Part shown: piece by piece, positions 9,570 to 19,563 of the stretch
Layout of the letters: the number at the start of each line of letters is the position of its first letter
Position numbering within the stretch: the first letter of the stretch is position 1
Made by a program: the position numbers and the translations under genes
The notes under the pieces: generated by a model
Told to the model about the DNA's origin: nothing
The model's database searches: none
Seen by the model: the letters and a program-made list of their open reading frames with translations, nothing else
NCBI RefSeq assembly: GCF_027579695.1
Contig: NC_083571.1
Span: forward strand, 36,627,943 to 36,691,942
Direction of reading: 5' to 3'
Source: Neoarius graeffei
Lineage: Eukaryota; Chordata; Actinopteri; Siluriformes; Ariidae
DNA: 64,000 nucleotides

Positions 9570-11511
9570 CTAAGGCACTCTTGACAAGGCGTCAGCCAAG
9601 ATGTTAGTGTCGCGAATGTGTCCGATCTCGATATTTAAAGGTTGCAAGATCAGACTCCATCGCATCAGACGCTGATTGGCGTTACGCATGCAATGGAGAA
9701 ACTTCAAAGGGTCATGATCACTGAACACGATAATTCTCTGAGGCACCCAAATACACCTCAAAGTGTTGCACAGCGAGAACAAGCGCCAAAGCTTCCTTTT
9801 CGATGGTGGAGTACCTACTTTTTTGAAAAGTAGCAAACGGGGTGTTGGACACATTCTGAACCAGTCTGCAAAAGGACAGCTCCAGCACCAGAGTCGCTGG
9901 CATCAACTGCCAAATGAAAAGGCTTGTCAAAGTCAGGGGCAGCCAAAACAGGTGCAGAAATTAATAGGGCTTTAACATTTTCAAAGGCACTTTGGCAATG
10001 ATCAGACCAAACAAAAGGAACCTTCGGGCTAAGTAAATCAATAAGTGGAGCAACTACCGGCAAAAAATTCTTGCAGAACCCACAATAGTAGCCCACCATT
10101 CCAAGAAAACGGCGCAACTTTCGACGATTAACAGGGGCAGGAAAATTAGTGATGGCAGACACTTTTGCATCCAACGGACACACCTGACCACGACCCGTCC
10201 AAGATACGTCACCGTGGCTTTCCCGAACTCGCACTTAGCCAGATTTATGGCAAGTCTGGCAGCCGAAAGTCTGCGGAAAAGCTCACGAATCTGATCAACA
10301 TAAGACCATGAACCACTATGAAGGACGACGTCATCCAAATAGGCTTCACAGCCTGGTAAACCAGACAAAACATTATTAATAAGACGTTGAAACGATGCTG
10401 GTGCGTTGCACATCCCAAACGCCATGACGCGATAAGAAAGAAAATCAGGCATAACAAATGCAGAGATCTCCATAGCCCTAGGAGTTAACGGGATCTGCCA
10501 ATACCCTTTCAGCAGATCGAATTTGCTGACAAAGGTTGCAGATCCAACGCGGTCAACACAGTCATCAAGCCTGGGGAGTGGATAACAGTCAGGCTTGGTA
10601 ACTGCATTGACGCGCCTGTAATTGGTACAAAAACGATAAGTGCCATCCGGCTTTCCAACAAGAATGCATGGAGAGCTCCATGCACTCGAACTAGACTCAG
10701 CAATATTGTTTTCGAGCATATATGCCACCTCCTTTAATATCGCTCGCTTTACGGGGTTAACGCGATACGGGTGCTGCTTAATTGGAGCTGCAGAGCCAAC
10801 ATCAATGTCATGTTGCATGACATGTGTTTGAGTGGGAATGTCATTAAACAGTTCCGGGAACTGGTGTATTAGTTCCAGCAAATCGGCTTTTTGGGGCTCG
10901 GATAGGTGTGGAAGATGATTGCCTAAAACCGAGAGCATTTCCGAATTGCTTAACCGCCCAACAACTACAGCACGAGATAGGCTACACTCAAGGTCTTCAC
11001 GCTCCTCCACCAAAGCAGACATCAGCACCACCCCATCAGTAGACAGCGAACGATCACTGACAGAACCAGCTGACGCCGACTCGACACTTGAAGGATTCTC
11101 CTCGCGCTGATAAAAAGGCTTGAGCATATTAATGTGACAGACACGCCTCTGCTGACGACGGTCTGGTGTGGCAATTACATAATCACGGTCGGACACTTTG
11201 TGCTCTATCACATAAGGCCCACTAAAACGAGCCTGAAGTGCAGATCCTAAAATAGGAAGCAGCACAAGAACTTTATCGCCAACGCTGAAGTGGCGATCAA
11301 CAGCCTTCCTATCATACCACTGCTTCATTTTACTCTGAGCTTGCACTAAATTTTCACGAGCCAACTCACGGGCACGATGTAAACGAGCACAAAACCTTGA
11401 TACACATGTCAAAATGTCTTGTGCAGAGTTGTCACAACAAAACTGATCTTTTAAAACAGCCAAAGGGCCTCGTGGTGTGTGCAAAAACAAGATCAGCTGG
11501 GCTAAATCCAA
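9570..11511 (-). pseudogene. Integrase tail-reverse transcriptase-RNase H, nested Gmr1-like element
   Basis: A 485-codon open stretch (11511-10054) starts in the last part of integrase, runs through the GPY/F module (ARFSGPYVIEHKV, HINMLKPFY), a linker, then reverse transcriptase: DGTYRFCTNYRRVNAV, KFDLLKGYWQIPL, AFGMCNAPASFQR and the catalytic YLDD at about 10330-10341. A frameshift near 10200 moves the frame to 10234-9815 (FLGMVGYYCGF, then RNase H LAVDASDSGAGAVLL), and a second shift near 9850 leads to the RNase H end (NILADALSRVP, stop at 9570). Fusion of integrase ahead of RT in one frame is direct evidence for the inverted pol order. Two frameshifts make it inactive. Confidence 0.88.
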
Positions 11512-12420
11512 GAGATTCCTGCCTCACCTCTCTACAAGCGAAGAGTAACCAAGGCACTGCATCTGCCCAATCCTTTCCCGTTTCTAAGCAATACGCACGC
11601 AACATACTCTTAATTGTCTGGTGTTGACGTTCCGACGCACCCTGACTAGCTGGGTGGTAGGCAGAGGAAATGTTGTGCTGTATATTCAATTGCTTTAAAA
11701 CATGGGCAAAAATTCGAGACATAAAATTGGACCCACGGTCAGTCTGGATGATCTTAGGAAGACCGAACAGAGAGAAATTTAAGCAGTTCCTTCAAAACGC
11801 AATTAGCTGTAACTTTACGTAGAGCAGGGGTGTCAAACCTGATCCATAAAGGGCCGTGTGGCTGCAGGTTTTCATTCCAGCCATGCAGCAGCACCCTGAT
11901 TTGGCTTATTCAATCAACTGACACACCCACCCTTTAATCAAGGGTGGGTGTGGCTGCAAGTATTTGACTGTGTGAAGACAGTTCAGTTGATTGAATGAGC
12001 CAAGTCAGGTGTGCTGCTGCATGGCTGGAATGAAAACCTGCAGCCACAAGGCCCTTTATGGATCAGGTTTGACACCCCTGACGTAGAGGAACAGCCTCTA
12101 GAAATCGTGTAGCTGAACACAACATTGTAAGCAGATATTGATAACCACTCCTTGATTTTGCGAGTGGCCCAACAATGTCAATGACATGATCAAAAGGCTG
12201 GCCAATGGCTGGAATTGGGTACAAGGTAGCAGGAGGAATCATTTGATTCGGTTTACCAACAAGTTGGCAGGTTTTACAAGTTTTACAAAAACGAAACATC
12301 CCTTTTCAGACCGGACCAATAAAAATTCTGACTAATCCGGTTATGCGTTTTTGCAATACCCAAATGTCCGGCAATGCCATCATGAGCTACACGCAATTTC
12401 ACCTCTGTACACAGAAGGAA
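11432..12420 (-). pseudogene. Integrase of nested Gmr1-like element, interrupted by a MITE
   Basis: The zinc-binding start (AHDG, GHLG, then CKTCKTCQ) is seen between 12390 and 12260, with a frame break near 12300. The core begins PFDHVIDIVGPL with the first catalytic Asp. A 256-bp hAT-type MITE with its 8-bp duplication interrupts the core at 11817-12088. The rest gives QTDRGSNF with the second Asp, YHPASQGASERQHQTIK with the catalytic Glu, and CREVRQESLGFSPADLVF. All three catalytic acids are present, unlike in the SCAN-like subfamily. The insertion and frame breaks make it inactive. Confidence 0.82.
11825..12080. mobile_element. hAT-type MITE, 256 bp
   Basis: A near-perfect palindromic element with ends CAGGGGTGTCAAACC and GGTTTGACACCCCTG. 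It is flanked by the exact 8-bp duplication ACGTAGAG (11817-11824 and 12081-12088), the hAT signature. It has no coding capacity. Confidence 0.93.
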
Positions 12421-12892
12421 TCAATCTGATGGGCAGAATTCCACTGTCCGGTACATTATAAGGCCTCCATTTCCTCATCAAAATACCGTCCTGAAAATAA
12501 AAGCATTGTGGCTCTTTATCAAGATCGATATCTGACGAGGCACGAGACACAAGAGGGGCAAGAGACATATCTGCTTTTTGATCAGTGATCAACTCCGTGC
12601 GAGACAAACGAAGAGAAGCTTTACTGGTTATTTTTAACTCAGACACTTCATCTAGTTTTGACATCTCACCAGGATTACACAAAAAATAATCTGACAAATC
12701 AATATCAGGAGAGACATGCTCTTTTCTCTCCGGGGGAGTAGAAGCATTTTTAGACGTGGCGCGCGTAACCGCACAGGCAGGAAATGTGTCGGGGTACTTG
12801 CGCACACAATCATGACTTGCTGGCTTATCTGGCACAGCAACCACTTGAGGTAGCACTTCCCCCCCCACACACACACAGAATTTCCGGCAATG
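12380..12892 (-). pseudogene. Protease-integrase linker region of nested Gmr1-like element
   Basis: An open stretch (12874-12380) encodes an acidic linker ending in FYFQDGILMRKWRPYN, which in fish Gypsy polyproteins directly precedes the integrase zinc finger. A frameshift near 12880 separates it from the protease frame, beside a run of eight C and a CA repeat. Confidence 0.65.
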
Positions 12893-13276
12893 TCATTTCC
12901 AAGAATCAAAGACACCTTGAACAGGCAGAGATGGACAAACACCCACAGCAACGGTACCAGTAATGACATTAGATTTCAAGTTAATGTAATGAAGTGGCAC
13001 GACAGTGCATCCCATTTCAAAGCCACGGACCAACACACTTGCACCAGTTTTAGTTGCATCAGACAATGGTAAAATGCCTTGCAAGATAAACGATTGCGCT
13101 GCACCGGTGTCTCGCAAAATACGAACATGCATCTGCTCTTTATCACCAGGCAGAGACACAAAACCGTCACTGAGAAAAGGCTCATACCCTGTCTGAACAT
13201 CACATGCAAGTTCACGAGGTGGAGAAATGGGTGACTTTGAAACTGTTTTAATTAAACCAAAACCTTTTTGCAGCAT
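12893..13276 (-). pseudogene. Aspartic protease of nested Gmr1-like element
   Basis: A retropepsin-type protease domain with the active-site motif VRILRDTGAAQSFI (catalytic Asp near 13111), followed by GASVLVRGFEMG and later strands. It is separated by frameshifts from gag upstream and the linker downstream. In an intact element it would cut the gag-pol polyprotein. Confidence 0.75.
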
Positions 13277-14265
13277 TTTTCTTTTTCAAAACCCTGCAAT
13301 CGGCCAAAACGTGCCCTGGTCGTTTACAATAACAAGAAACCTGTTCAGATTTATTAGATGACTGGACTTTACCAGTAGTGGGCGAAGACCCGTCAGATCT
13401 GTGTCTGTCTTTAGAAGGAACATGATGAGTTAGAACATTCATCGGCCATTACAGCAGCTTCACACAGCGTATCAACCTGGCGCTCATTAAGGTAGACTGA
13501 AACAGCACTGGGCGAGCAGTTTTTAAACTCTTCGAGCAAAATCAACTCGCGCAGGCTATCTACCCCTTTTGAAGCGCACCAACGGTCAAAAAGCGTTTCT
13601 TTTTCCCGAGCAAACTCTCGATAAGTCTGCCGGTCAGTCTTCTTATAACGCCTAAAGCGCTGCCTATAGGCTTCAGGGACGAGCTGATAGCCCCGCAAAA
13701 TAGCCGCTTTCACTTCATAATTAGAACTCTGTTCCAAAGACAGCGATGCACAAATCTCTTGCGCACAGCCAATTAAGGTTGACTGAATCAAAAGAGGCCA
13801 AAAAGCTTTCGGCCATTTGAGTGTTATAGCAACCTTCTCAAAATGTGGAAAATAATTTTCAACATCCTTCTCAGCAAAAGGTGGAATAAGTTTTATATGT
13901 TTACCGAGATCAAAACTGGTAGACGGAAAAAATCTAGGTTTTCCCCCCACAGCCTTTGCTTCAAGCCGTCGCAAGTCCAGTTCACTTTCGGAGGCTCTAA
14001 GGCGCAACTGTTCTCTCTGATCTAATTTTTCACGAATGGACAATTCTTTTAAATGAATAGCCTCTTTTAAATCAACAGGTGGCAGGATTCCTTTTTCAAC
14101 TAGATAGGGTAGGACGACAGACTTAACAGTATTTTCCAAACGTCTCTCACTACTACTTAATTCAATCTGTAATAAAGACGCTACCTCTATCAACTGCTCT
14201 TTGGTAAGGCGATGAAAACCTTCCACTGATGGATTTTCAACGAAATCCTGCGCTATCACAGACAT
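13248..14265 (-). pseudogene. Gag of nested Gmr1-like element with zinc knuckle
   Basis: The start at 14265 (MSVIAQDFVENP) opens a ~285-codon gag: an N-terminal SAP/coiled-coil-like part rich in Glu, Leu and Arg, then a capsid-like block (DVENYFPHFEKVAITLKWPKAFWPLLIQS to YRQRFRRYKK, TYREFAREKETLFDRWC). After a 1-base frameshift near 13430 the nucleocapsid part contains one zinc knuckle, CYCKRPGHVLADC, with only one residue between the first two Cys where two are usual. Another frameshift near 13275 leads to the protease. Confidence 0.75.
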
Positions 14266-14280
14266 GATTAACAAGATCAA

Positions 14281-14877
14281 AGAAATAAATCAAAGCAAAT
14301 GGCTGCAATATATAAACTTCCAACAAAGTGGCCACAAAAATACCCCAGAAAAAACGACCACGAAAACGTTCGGGTGTTGCCAAATACCACGCCAGCACAA
14401 TTTACTACAGAAGGATAAGTGATTAGATGATCAAAGGGTCGAAAACCCGGAAATCACAGCAGCCCAAAGTCTAATCCCTAACAAATATCAACCTGCACTA
14501 CAATCGCAGTACACAAAAATCTCAAGGCATCGAAACAAAAGAGCACGTTAACTGGGTGGTTTGCTGCTGCACCACAACCCCTACTTACCTAGCCAAAGAA
14601 AACTAACTCAAACTCTAGTCTTCACTGGTTCCTCTAAAAGGCAAAGTTTAACCACGAACTCAGGGGTGAAGGATGTCACCCCTGAAGCAGGCCAACTAAG
14701 GGCTACCACCAAAAACAATATAAAGTGGTGGACTCTGGTGTCCACCCGACGGCTACCTGATTATGGTGCACACTAGACACCCAGAAAACAGTACTCACCA
14801 AAACAATCACATTGAGACAACTTGCCGTATACCCACAACACAGGCCCACTAGGAAGCTCCCAGACAAGCCCCCATTA
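14281..14877 (-). other. 5' leader of nested Gmr1-like element
   Basis: Non-coding leader between the 5' LTR and gag. The bases next to the LTR (minus strand TAATGGGGGCTTG) are the likely tRNA primer-binding site. I could not assign the tRNA. Confidence 0.55.
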
Positions 14878-15918
14878 TGTTACAACCAGCTAACCAGCGT
14901 AACACACAAATGACCCAAAAGACCAACAGACTCAAGTCTAGGGGATTTATTACAACTAAGGAGTTTACAATATAAGAATAGTAAATAAAAATAAAGACAA
15001 TAACTAAATATGATAAGGGTAAATAATGGCATCAACTGCTGGCATGAAGACAACCCCTCTCTTGCTCTTCTTCTTCTTCTTCTTCAGGAAATACTGGCGG
15101 GTTAGACACCATCCGGTGTATTACCGCCGCCTACAGGATATTACACGTCGTTGCAAGTTCATTCAGTCTCTTAGATTCTAGTGTATACTCCAGATGCTTT
15201 TAGAAATCTAACTAGACTTGAAGTGACTTTCAAATCCTTTAGCTGAAGCAGAGAGTTAAGGGATACAGTAGTAACACCAAGCTGAGATAATTCAATAACC
15301 AATATACGCCTAAATTCACAGTATAGCACACACTCTAATAAAACATGGGGAACTGTCTCAGGGACTCTGCATACTTCGCATAGACCGTCACTGTGTTTAT
15401 GGATCAGATGTAACATAGAGTTTAAAGCACAATGCCCTAGTCTGAGACGAGTCAGGACCACTTGCTGAGACCTACCCCCTGATAGTGTACAGAGTGTGTT
15501 TACTGAAGGCTGAATAGAGTACAGGTGTCTCCCCTTTAAATCTTTGTCCCATTCAGCTTGCCATGTCTGGAAAATATTTCCCATAAGCTGGCTCCTCAGT
15601 TCAGTCCTTCCTGGACCAACTGCCAACGTAATATCGTTAATACTTAAATATTCCCTTGCCAGCTTATCAGCCACCTCATTCCCACTAATTCCTATGTGGG
15701 CTGGAACCCACAAGAGGGACACATCACAACCACTCAAATGTAGGCTGTTCCCCTCTCTCTTGCTCCTGGTCACAGCTCCCATTTATAGTGCACAACATGC
15801 CAGGTAGACCAATTGGAGATGTCCCACCAACAGGGAACACCTGGAAGACAATCAACAGACAAAACAAGAAAATACGGGAGAATCTACAGCCACCTAGAGG
15901 TAGAAGAGGGACATAACA
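14878..15918 (-). repeat. 5' LTR of nested Gmr1-like element, split by a LINE
   Basis: The LTR reads TGTTACAACCAG to GACATAACA on the plus strand. It is interrupted at 15068-15754 by a LINE fragment. Without that insertion it is about the same length as the 337-bp 3' LTR. Confidence 0.88.
15068..15754 (-). mobile_element. LINE 3' fragment with RNase H domain
   Basis: The minus strand encodes the end of a LINE ORF2: an RNase H-like segment (VSLLWVPAHIGISGNEVADKLARE) and a C-terminal zinc-knuckle-like block (LCEVCRVPETVPHVLLEC), stop at 15171. A short 3' UTR and a (GAA)n tail follow. It is flanked by the 11-bp duplication CTCTCTTGCTC (15057-15067 and 15755-15765). The RNase H domain points to the I/Nimb-type group; the exact clade is uncertain. 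5'-truncated, so dead on arrival. Confidence 0.82.
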
Positions 15919-15978
15919 CAGCCCCACTGCATAACATTTGGCAATGTGACAGACGTACTGTTTAAAATTATCTCCCAA
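15919..15978 (+). pseudogene. Integrase relic of copy 1, right of the nested element
   Basis: Sixty bases resume the sequence interrupted at 8984 (CAGCCCCACTGC on to CTCCCAA) and match 28575-28634 and 41691-41749. They encode part of the integrase core in broken frame. Confidence 0.7.
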
Positions 15979-16206
15979 TGTTAAGGGTGGCGAAGGTGTG
16001 GTGAGATAAGGATCCACAAGTAGAACACAGACAGTAATCTATTAAAAAAGGTTATTTAATCCAGGGTAAAAGGGCATGGCAAAAAGGTGAACAAATGGGA
16101 CAAAAACAAATGGCAAAATAGTCCAGGTAAAAAGAAACAAAAAACTTGACAAAAACACAAGGCAGACAAGGACAAAAATGCAAGAGCAAAAAACCATAAA
16201 GAAGAA
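15979..16206 (-). mobile_element. Partial solo LTR, shared with 41750-42244
   Basis: It begins TGTTAAGGGTGG at exactly the same integrase position as the complete solo LTR at 41750-42244 and matches it for about 220 bp, then stops abruptly and joins GT-module sequence. It is a truncated duplicate of the same insertion event. Confidence 0.75.
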
Positions 16207-16229
16207 GAATTTCCTGTGTGCATGTAAAG

Positions 16230-16295
<66 letters not shown>

Positions 16296-16389
16296 ATTTG
16301 TTTTTCTCAGAAACTGAAAGGTGTTTTGGTTCTTCATATTTATGAAGTGACCATCTCTAACCACAAAAACTTTCCATTTTGTGTGTGTG
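16207..16389. repeat. GT array and CAGAAACTGAAAG module
   Basis: A (GT)n run at about 16231-16293 is followed by one copy of the recurring ~80-bp module and a second short GT run that is the target of the large hAT element. No gene. Confidence 0.75.
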
Positions 16390-16660
16390 CAGGGGCGCCG
16401 CTAGAAATCTTGGGCCCTATGAAAGATTACAATTTAGGGCCCCCCCAGTAAAATTTTCAAGCTCAAGCAACTGAATTTGAAGTCTGTTTTTGGCTGGCAC
16501 TTCTACTTTACTATGCATGTGATCAGCTACCTAGCAAGTTTAGGTGATACAATTATTTGGTATTTGGTATCATTTTAAATGCAGAACTGTCAGAATTAGA
16601 CTGAATAGACTGTTGCCTTAAAAATGATATATATGGAATATATATATATATATATATATC

Positions 16661-17034
16661 ATCTCATCTCATTATCTCTAGCCGCTTTATCCTTCTACAG
16701 GGTCGCAGGCAAGCTGGAGCCTATCTCAGCTGACTATGGGCGAAAGGCGGGGTACACCCTGGACAAGTCGCCAGGTCATCACAGGGCTGACACATAGACA
16801 CAGACAACCATTCACACTCACATTCACACCTACGGTCAATTTAGAGTCACCAGTTAACCTAACCTGCATGTCTTTGGACTGTGGGGGAAACTGGAGCACC
16901 CGGAGGAAACCCACGCGGACACGGGGAGAACATGCAAACTCCGCACAGAAAGGCCCTCGCCGGCCCCGGGGCTCGAACCCAGGACCTTCTTGCTGTGAGG
17001 CGACAGTGCTAACCACTACACCACCGTGCTGCCC
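16661..17034. repeat. ~370-bp dispersed fish repeat
   Basis: A GC-richer unit starting CTCATTATCTCTAGCCGC and ending CCACCGTGCTGCCC. Further copies lie at 33509, 35086, 53276 and 60143. The open frames on either strand recur among copies because of shared descent and are not evidence of genes. Confidence 0.75.
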
Positions 17035-17110
17035 TATATATATATATACAACCCCGATTCCAAACATGATCCAGTTATAAATAATAAAAACAATAACAAT
17101 AATAATAATA

Positions 17111-18713
17111 CAACCCCGATTCCAAAAAAGTTGAGACAAAGTACAAATTGTAAATAAAAACGGAATGCAATGATGTGGAAGTTTCAAAATTCCATATTTT
17201 ATTCAGAATAGAACATAGATGTCATATCAAATGTTTAAACTGAGAAAATTTATAATTTAAAGAAAAAAATTAGGTGATTTTAAATTTCATGACAACAACA
17301 CATCTCAAAAAAGTTGGGACAAGGCCATGTTTACCACTGTGAGACATCCCCTTTTCTCTTTACAACAGTCTGTAAACGTCTGGGGACTGAGGAGACAAGT
17401 TGCTCAAGTTTAGGGATAGGAATGTTAACCCATTCTTGTCTAATGTAGGATTCTAGTTGCTCAACTGCCTTAGGTCTTTTTTGTCATATCTTCCATTTTA
17501 TGATGTGCCAAATGTTTTCTATGGGTGAAAGATCTGGACTGGAGGCTGGCCAGTTCAGTACCTGGACCCTTCTTCTACACAGCCATGATGCTGTAATTGA
17601 TGCAGTATGTGGTTTGGCATTGTCATGTTGGAAAATGCAAGGTCTTCCCTGAAAGAGACGTCGTCTGGATGGGAGCATATGTTGCTCTAGAACCTGGATA
17701 TACCTTTCAGCATTGATGGTGTCTTTCCAGATGTGTAAGCTGCCCATGCCACATGCACTAATGCAACCCCATACCATCAGAGATGCAGGCTTCTGAACTG
17801 AGCACTGATAACAACTTGGGTCGTCCTTCTCCTCTTTAGTCCGAATGACACGGCGTCCCTGATTTCCATAAAGAACTTCAAATTTTGATTCGTCTGACCA
17901 CAGAACAGTTTTCCACTTTGCCACAGTCCATTTTAAATGAGCCTTGGCCCAGAGAAGACGTCTGTGCTTCTGGATCATGTTTAGATACGGTTTCTTCTTT
18001 GAACTATAGAGTTTTAGCTGGCAACGGCGGATGGCACGGTGAATTGTGTTCACAGATAATGTTCTCTGGAAATATTCCTGAGCCCATTTTGTGATTTCCA
18101 ATACAGAAGCATGCCTGTATGTGATGCAGTGCCGTCTAAGGGCCCGAAGATCACGAGCACCCAGTATGGTTTTCTGACCTTGACCCTTACGCACAGGGAT
18201 TCATCCAGATTCTCTGAATCTTTTGATGATATTATGCACTGTAGATGATGATATGTTCAAACTCTTTGCAATTTTACACTGTCAAACTCTTTTCTGATAT
18301 TGCTCCACTATTTGTCGGTGCAGAATTAGGGGGATTGGTGATCCTCTTCCCATCTTTACTTCTGAGAGCTGCTGCCACTTCAAGATGCTCTTTTCATACC
18401 CAGTCATATTAATGGCCTATTGCCAGTTGACCTAATGAGTTGCAATTTGGTCCTCCAGTTGCTCCTTTTTTGTACCTTTAACTTTTCCAGCCTCTTATTG
18501 CCCCTGTCCCAACTTTTTTGAGATGTGTTGCTGTCATGAAATTTCAAATGAGCCAATATTTGGCATGAAATTTCAAAATGTCTCACTTTCGACATTTGAT
18601 ATGTTGTCTATGTTCTATTGTGAATACAATATCAGTTTTTGAGATTTGTAAATTATTGCATTCCATTTTTATTTATAATTTGTATTTTGTCCCAACTTTT
18701 TTGGAATCGGGGT

Positions 18714-18715
<2 letters not shown>
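17111..18715 (-). mobile_element. Tc1/mariner element
   Basis: The inverted ends read CAACCCCGATTCCAAAAAAG on the left and its complement on the right (GGAATCGGGGTTG), with TA on each side (17109-17110 and 18716-18717). About 1.6 kb, as expected for Tc1 elements. A lone copy of the terminal motif lies at 17050-17063. Confidence 0.92.
17484..18407 (-). pseudogene. Tc1-type DDE transposase, broken
   Basis: Reading from the ATG at 18407 there is a helix-turn-helix region (SLNISSSTVHNIIKRF near 18275-18230), interrupted by two TGA stops at about 18285 and 18205. A 236-codon open stretch (18194-17484) follows with the rest of the DNA-binding part and the catalytic core: [11 protein letters not shown] with the first Asp, [11 protein letters not shown] with the second Asp and [11 protein letters not shown] with the Glu (DD34E type). 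The C-terminus ends early at 17484. The catalytic residues survive but the stops rule out an active enzyme. Confidence 0.9.

Positions 18716-18783
<68 letters not shown>
18716..18783. repeat. (TA)n microsatellite
   Basis: About 34 TA units start at the target TA of the Tc1 element and run to the left end of the LINE. Confidence 0.93.
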
Positions 18784-18788
<5 letters not shown>

Positions 18789-18799
18789 ATGAGCAACTA

Positions 18800-18975
18800 T
18801 TATTAGGCCACTCACTAGCCTATGCTCGTTGTTTTCACCAACTTTAGCATTCATATCACCAGTTATTACCAGCATGTCATGGGTTTTACATCCGTCTAAC
18901 ATGTCTTGCAGTCTTGTGTAGAACTCGTCTTTCTCTTCTTCGTTCGCATCTTCTGTTGGTGCATATACGTGTACC
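18800..18975 (-). pseudogene. Inverted N-terminal endonuclease segment of the LINE
   Basis: The minus strand encodes TMVHVYAPTEDANEEEKDEF and later VITGDMNAKVGENN, the catalytic GDMN/GDFN block of LINE endonucleases. The next part (AEYERVMGRHGLG) follows on the plus strand from about 18988. The strand switch inside one domain is the signature of 5' inversion during LINE insertion (twin priming). Confidence 0.8.
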
Positions 18976-18987
18976 ATCGTCATCTTA

Positions 18988-19563
18988 ATGTACGCTGAAT
19001 ATGAGAGGGTAATGGGAAGGCACGGTTTAGGGCAACGGAATGATAATGGAGAAAGGTTATGTGCACTAAGCGATATGAACGGCCTTGTGATAACTGGCAC
19101 ATTCTTCCCCCACAAAGAGATTCATAAAGCTACCTGGTTATCCCCGAATGAAAAAACGAAAAACCAGATAGACCACATCCTTATCAACAGAAGATTCAGG
19201 AATTCAGTGAAAGATACCAGAGTATTTAGATCAGCAGACATTGGAAGTGACCATTATCTAGTGTGTATGAAAGTCAAGCTCAGTCTTAGAAACCAGCCGA
19301 AAGACAAATGCAAAACAAGAAGGAAGTATGATATGGAGAAACTAAGAGAAAAAAGCATTGGAAAAGCATTCAGCATCACCTTGAAGAACAGATATCAAGT
19401 ACTGGAGGAAGAGGAGCTAGAACACCCAAGTGAAGATGGTATAGAAGGGGAATTCCAAATGATGGAAAAGGCATACACAGAGACAGCCGAAATAGTACTG
19501 GGAAAACCACGCAGGAAGAAGAAACCATGGATCAGCGAAAAATCTTGGAAACTCATTAGCGAG
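18988..19563 (+). pseudogene. LINE endonuclease, C-terminal half
   Basis: The open frame shows HGLGQRNDNGERL, NGLVITGTFFPH, the KATWLSPN block, KNQIDHILIN and the catalytic SADIGSDHYLV (SDH) of AP-endonucleases. A charged linker (KPRRKKKPWISEKSWKLISE) follows. It runs straight into the hAT insertion; the same frame continues at 22560. Confidence 0.85.

Larger units (their letters stand above)
8985..15918 (-). mobile_element. Gmr1-like Ty3/Gypsy element with both LTRs, nested
   Basis: On the minus strand the order is 5' LTR (15918-14878), gag, protease, integrase, reverse transcriptase, RNase H, 3' LTR (9321-8985). The 5-bp target duplication CAGCC is seen at 8980-8984 and 15919-15923, and the empty site is visible in the duplicates at 28570 and 41692. 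The two LTRs are close to identical apart from a LINE inserted in the 5' one. Integrase precedes reverse transcriptase in one continuous open frame, so the element is Gmr1-like. It belongs to a different subfamily from the element at 1-2568, with other LTRs and a gag without the SCAN-like pattern I could see. Confidence 0.9.

Noticed and set aside
16726-17187. 153-codon open frame and similar ones at 33533, 35166, 53388 and 60216
   Set aside because: They lie in a dispersed repeat; frames recur through common descent of the repeat and are broken in some copies.
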